A DNA stretch of 64,000 nucleotides from the NCBI GenBank assembly GCA_005217565.1, contig SJCO01000001.1:313893-377892 (forward strand), given 5' to 3'. The position numbers and the translations under genes are program-made. The notes under the pieces were generated by a model. The model did not search any database and was not told where the DNA came from. It worked only from the letters and a program-made list of their open reading frames with translations. This DNA comes from Puteibacter caeruleilacunae. Its GTDB lineage: Bacteria > Bacteroidota > Bacteroidia > Bacteroidales > Prolixibacteraceae. This document shows, one piece after another, positions 62,001-64,000 of this stretch (positions are counted from its first letter, which is position 1; the number at the start of each line of letters is the position of its first letter).

Positions 62001-64000
62001 ATTAAAAAAAGAAATAAAATATTGCTCATAACCAGCTTAGTGGTGCTACTATTACCATTAAGTTGTTATATCGTTTTTCAAACAAAGGCGGTTCAGACCT
62101 TCGTTTGCCAAAGAATAGCCAATAATATAGCAGAAGATTTAAATACAAAGATTAGTATTGGCGGTGTAAACATTGGTTTCTGGAATAAATTGATTCTAGA
62201 GGATTTTTATATTGAAGATCAGGAAGGTGATACCTTGTGTAGCATTAACCAGCTTGATTTTTATGTCAAGAAATTGGAATGGAAGAAAAAATGTATCCAT
62301 TTCTCCTCTGCGATATTGAAACATCCTGTTGTTAACTTAAAGAAGAACAGGGATGGTATCATGAACACTGATTTTTTAAAAGGGTTAGTGAGCAATGAAA
62401 AGGATACTGTGCAAGGGAAGTGGGTTGTAGATGGAAATGTTTTTGGATTTTCAGATGCAAACTTCACCTACCGACAGATTACTGCATCAGAATCTAACGA
62501 GATTAAATATTCATTGGATAATGTAAATTTTGGTGTTTCTAATCTGCATTTTGATGAGAAGCTTTTCATGTTTTCGCTCGACTCCTTGAGTCTGGTGCAA
62601 CGTGACGGCTGCGCCGTACAGCATATTTCAGCCAATTGTGTGGTGTCAGGTGATACTATTCTTTTATCAAAAGCTACTTTGCGTACATTAGATTCACATA
62701 TAAATATTCCCGTTTTAAATCTCGATTTACATCGCTATCGCAAATCAGGAGAAGTAGGGGATATTCGGTTGAAGGGAGAATTAAACTCATCGGTTATCAA
62801 CTTCTCTGAAGTTGCGTTGTTTGTTCCTCAATTAAAGGGAATGGATTCAGATGTGGAGATTGCCGGATTGTTTTCTGGAAAATTGGATGATCTAAAGGGA
62901 AAGAAAGTAACAATAAGTTTCGGACAGGCATCGTCATTGGAAGGAGAGTTCTATATGAATGGGGCCATGGAAGACGGAGAACCTTATATATATCTTGATC
63001 TAAAGAAGTCTGCCGTAATGATGGAAGATATTTCGGCAATTACTTTTCCTGAGTCTTCAAAAATTGAACGGTTGGTTTTTCCTCGATCATTATATGATGC
63101 AGGGGTGATTCATTATCGAGGTAATTTTACAGGTTTCCCATCTGACTTTGTGGCTTTTGGTACAGTGTCAAGTGACCTGGGACGAATAAATTCAGATTTA
63201 TCATTTAAACCTGATGAGAAAGGGAATGTGAAGTTCGGAGGACATCTTCGTACAGTGAACTTTGCTCTAGGAAAGTTAATTGCCAACTCTTTTTTAGGGA
63301 GTTTAACATTAAACAGTGAAATTAACGGTTCTGTTTCTGCTAATAAGAAGGTATCTGCAATTATGAATGGTGTTATTGATAGTCTTGATATTAATAATTA
63401 CATGTTACGGAATATCAATCTTGATGGTCTGCTTTCTGAACAGCTTTTTGATGGAACTTTAGCAGTAAATGATCCTGCTTTAGCGTTAGATTTTAATGGT
63501 AAGGTTGATTTCAGATCAAGTATTCCTCGCTTTGATTTTACCTCAGATGTTGAATTCGTTGATTTAAAGGCCTTGAATTTCAAGATCAAGAATAAGGTTG
63601 CTCAGTTCGGTTGTCAGGTTAGTGCTAATTTTGTCGGAAACAATATTGATAATGCACAAGGTACTATTGAGCTAAGTAATGGTCGATATGAGAATGAGAA
63701 TGGTGAAGTTAGGCTCAACGATTTTATTCTGGATACCAAATTAAAAGGAGATTCCAGTCACGTGTTCATTCAGTCTGATCACCTTACAGGTAAGGTTCAA
63801 GGGAAGTATAGGTTTAGTCAGCTTCTAGGAAGTTTAAAGCATATTGGTGATAAATTTGTTCCTTCACTAGGCTGGGGAGATGATGCAAAGAAGGGGGCAA
63901 ATAACAATTTTAATTTTGAACTTACCATCCGTGAACCACTACCTGTTACTAAGATTTTAATGCCATCGCTCATTGCTGAAGGAGTAATACATCTTGAGGG
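62001..64000 (+). CDS. TamB-like translocation and assembly protein, N-terminal part
   Basis: The frame runs open to the right window edge; about 660 residues are visible. A membrane anchor 'LLITSLVVLLLPLSCYIVFQTKAVQTF' is followed by repeated beta-rich stretches of the AsmA/TamB (DUF490) type: 'FVCQRIANNIAEDLNTKISIGGVNIGFWNKLILEDFYIEDQEGDTL', later 'GYINS-like' strands and many 'D-x-N-x-x-h-D' turns. TamB proteins bridge inner and outer membrane and help lipid transport or barrel assembly. No ATG or GTG precedes the anchor in frame. Start candidates are ATT at 62001 (giving 'KKRNK' before the span) or TTG at 62022. The stop in the upstream frame is before 61940. Confidence 0.82.
   Translation, partial: MKKRNKILLITSLVVLLLPLSCYIVFQTKAVQTFVCQRIANNIAEDLNTKISIGGVNIGFWNKLILEDFYIEDQEGDTLCSINQLDFYVKKLEWKKKCIHFSSAILKHPVVNLKKNRDGIMNTDFLKGLVSNEKDTVQGKWVVDGNVFGFSDANFTYRQITASESNEIKYSLDNVNFGVSNLHFDEKLFMFSLDSLSLVQRDGCAVQHISANCVVSGDTILLSKATLRTLDSHINIPVLNLDLHRYRKSGEVGDIRLKGELNSSVINFSEVALFVPQLKGMDSDVEIAGLFSGKLDDLKGKKVTISFGQASSLEGEFYMNGAMEDGEPYIYLDLKKSAVMMEDISAITFPESSKIERLVFPRSLYDAGVIHYRGNFTGFPSDFVAFGTVSSDLGRINSDLSFKPDEKGNVKFGGHLRTVNFALGKLIANSFLGSLTLNSEINGSVSANKKVSAIMNGVIDSLDINNYMLRNINLDGLLSEQLFDGTLAVNDPALALDFNGKVDFRSSIPRFDFTSDVEFVDLKALNFKIKNKVAQFGCQVSANFVGNNIDNAQGTIELSNGRYENENGEVRLNDFILDTKLKGDSSHVFIQSDHLTGKVQGKYRFSQLLGSLKHIGDKFVPSLGWGDDAKKGANNNFNFELTIREPLPVTKILMPSLIAEGVIHLE

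Noticed and set aside
1-64000. Search for tRNA, rRNA, CRISPR arrays, transposases and integrases.
   Set aside because: No conserved T-loop, rRNA block, regularly spaced repeat or transposase motif was seen by eye; a covariance search for tRNAs would be needed to exclude short ones fully.

Overview
This window is chromosomal DNA of a Bacteroidota bacterium. The sequence suggests a polysaccharide-degrading relative of the Bacteroidales/Marinilabiliales, but the exact taxon cannot be fixed from it. The evidence is three SusC/SusD pairs, three ECF sigma/FecR pairs, a type IX secretion sorting domain, DUF4270 and DUF4251 proteins, TAnnTTTG-type -7 boxes, and a general lack of strong Shine-Dalgarno sequences. 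No rRNA, tRNA, insertion sequence, phage gene or CRISPR array was seen.

Layout. (1) 1-7070: the end of a polysaccharide utilisation locus (PUL), with a SusC gene cut by the window edge, SusD, a GH63/GH37-like six-hairpin glycosidase and a secreted 784-residue protein of unknown family. (2) 7239-17923: a second PUL with ECF sigma factor, FecR, SusC with an STN domain, SusD, a GH27 alpha-galactosidase-type enzyme and a GH20 beta-hexosaminidase. (3) 18037-19300: a small LOTUS/OST-HTH-like protein and two near-identical tandem repeats that look like small RNA genes. (4) 19381-27742: an ECF sigma/FecR/TonB receptor/lipoprotein/S8 peptidase locus. Its three transcription units share one bipartite promoter motif. 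(5) 27941-38000: housekeeping and accessory genes (DUF4251, mnmA, MFS transporter, RloAB-type pair, cutC, HAD, VOC, AraC, DUF3137, lemA). (6) 38901-49420: a third PUL with sulfatase, sigma, FecR, SusC and SusD, followed by a two-domain class II aldolase. (7) 49467-64000: kdsA, rarA, a TPR protein, tag, a LytTR two-component pair, a kelch/DUF4270/outer-membrane-barrel group, tsaD and the start of tamB.

How the genes work together. In PULs 2 and 3 the SusC STN domain is expected to signal across the periplasm to FecR, which releases the sigma factor. In both, the SusC leader carries a hairpin that reads as an intrinsic terminator only on the antisense strand, with a promoter-like -7 box over the SusC start codon. 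This fits a DonS-type antisense RNA. The S8 peptidase locus looks like the same signalling scheme used for a protein or peptide substrate.

The strongest new-looking signals are the shared promoter motif (GTAGGGT-type -35 and CTGTATTA -10 at fixed spacing) at 20252, 24344 and 27715, the tandem small-RNA-like repeats at 18437 and 18880 beside the LOTUS-like gene, and the antisense-RNA architecture in both SusC leaders. All are read from sequence alone, without homology searches or expression data.
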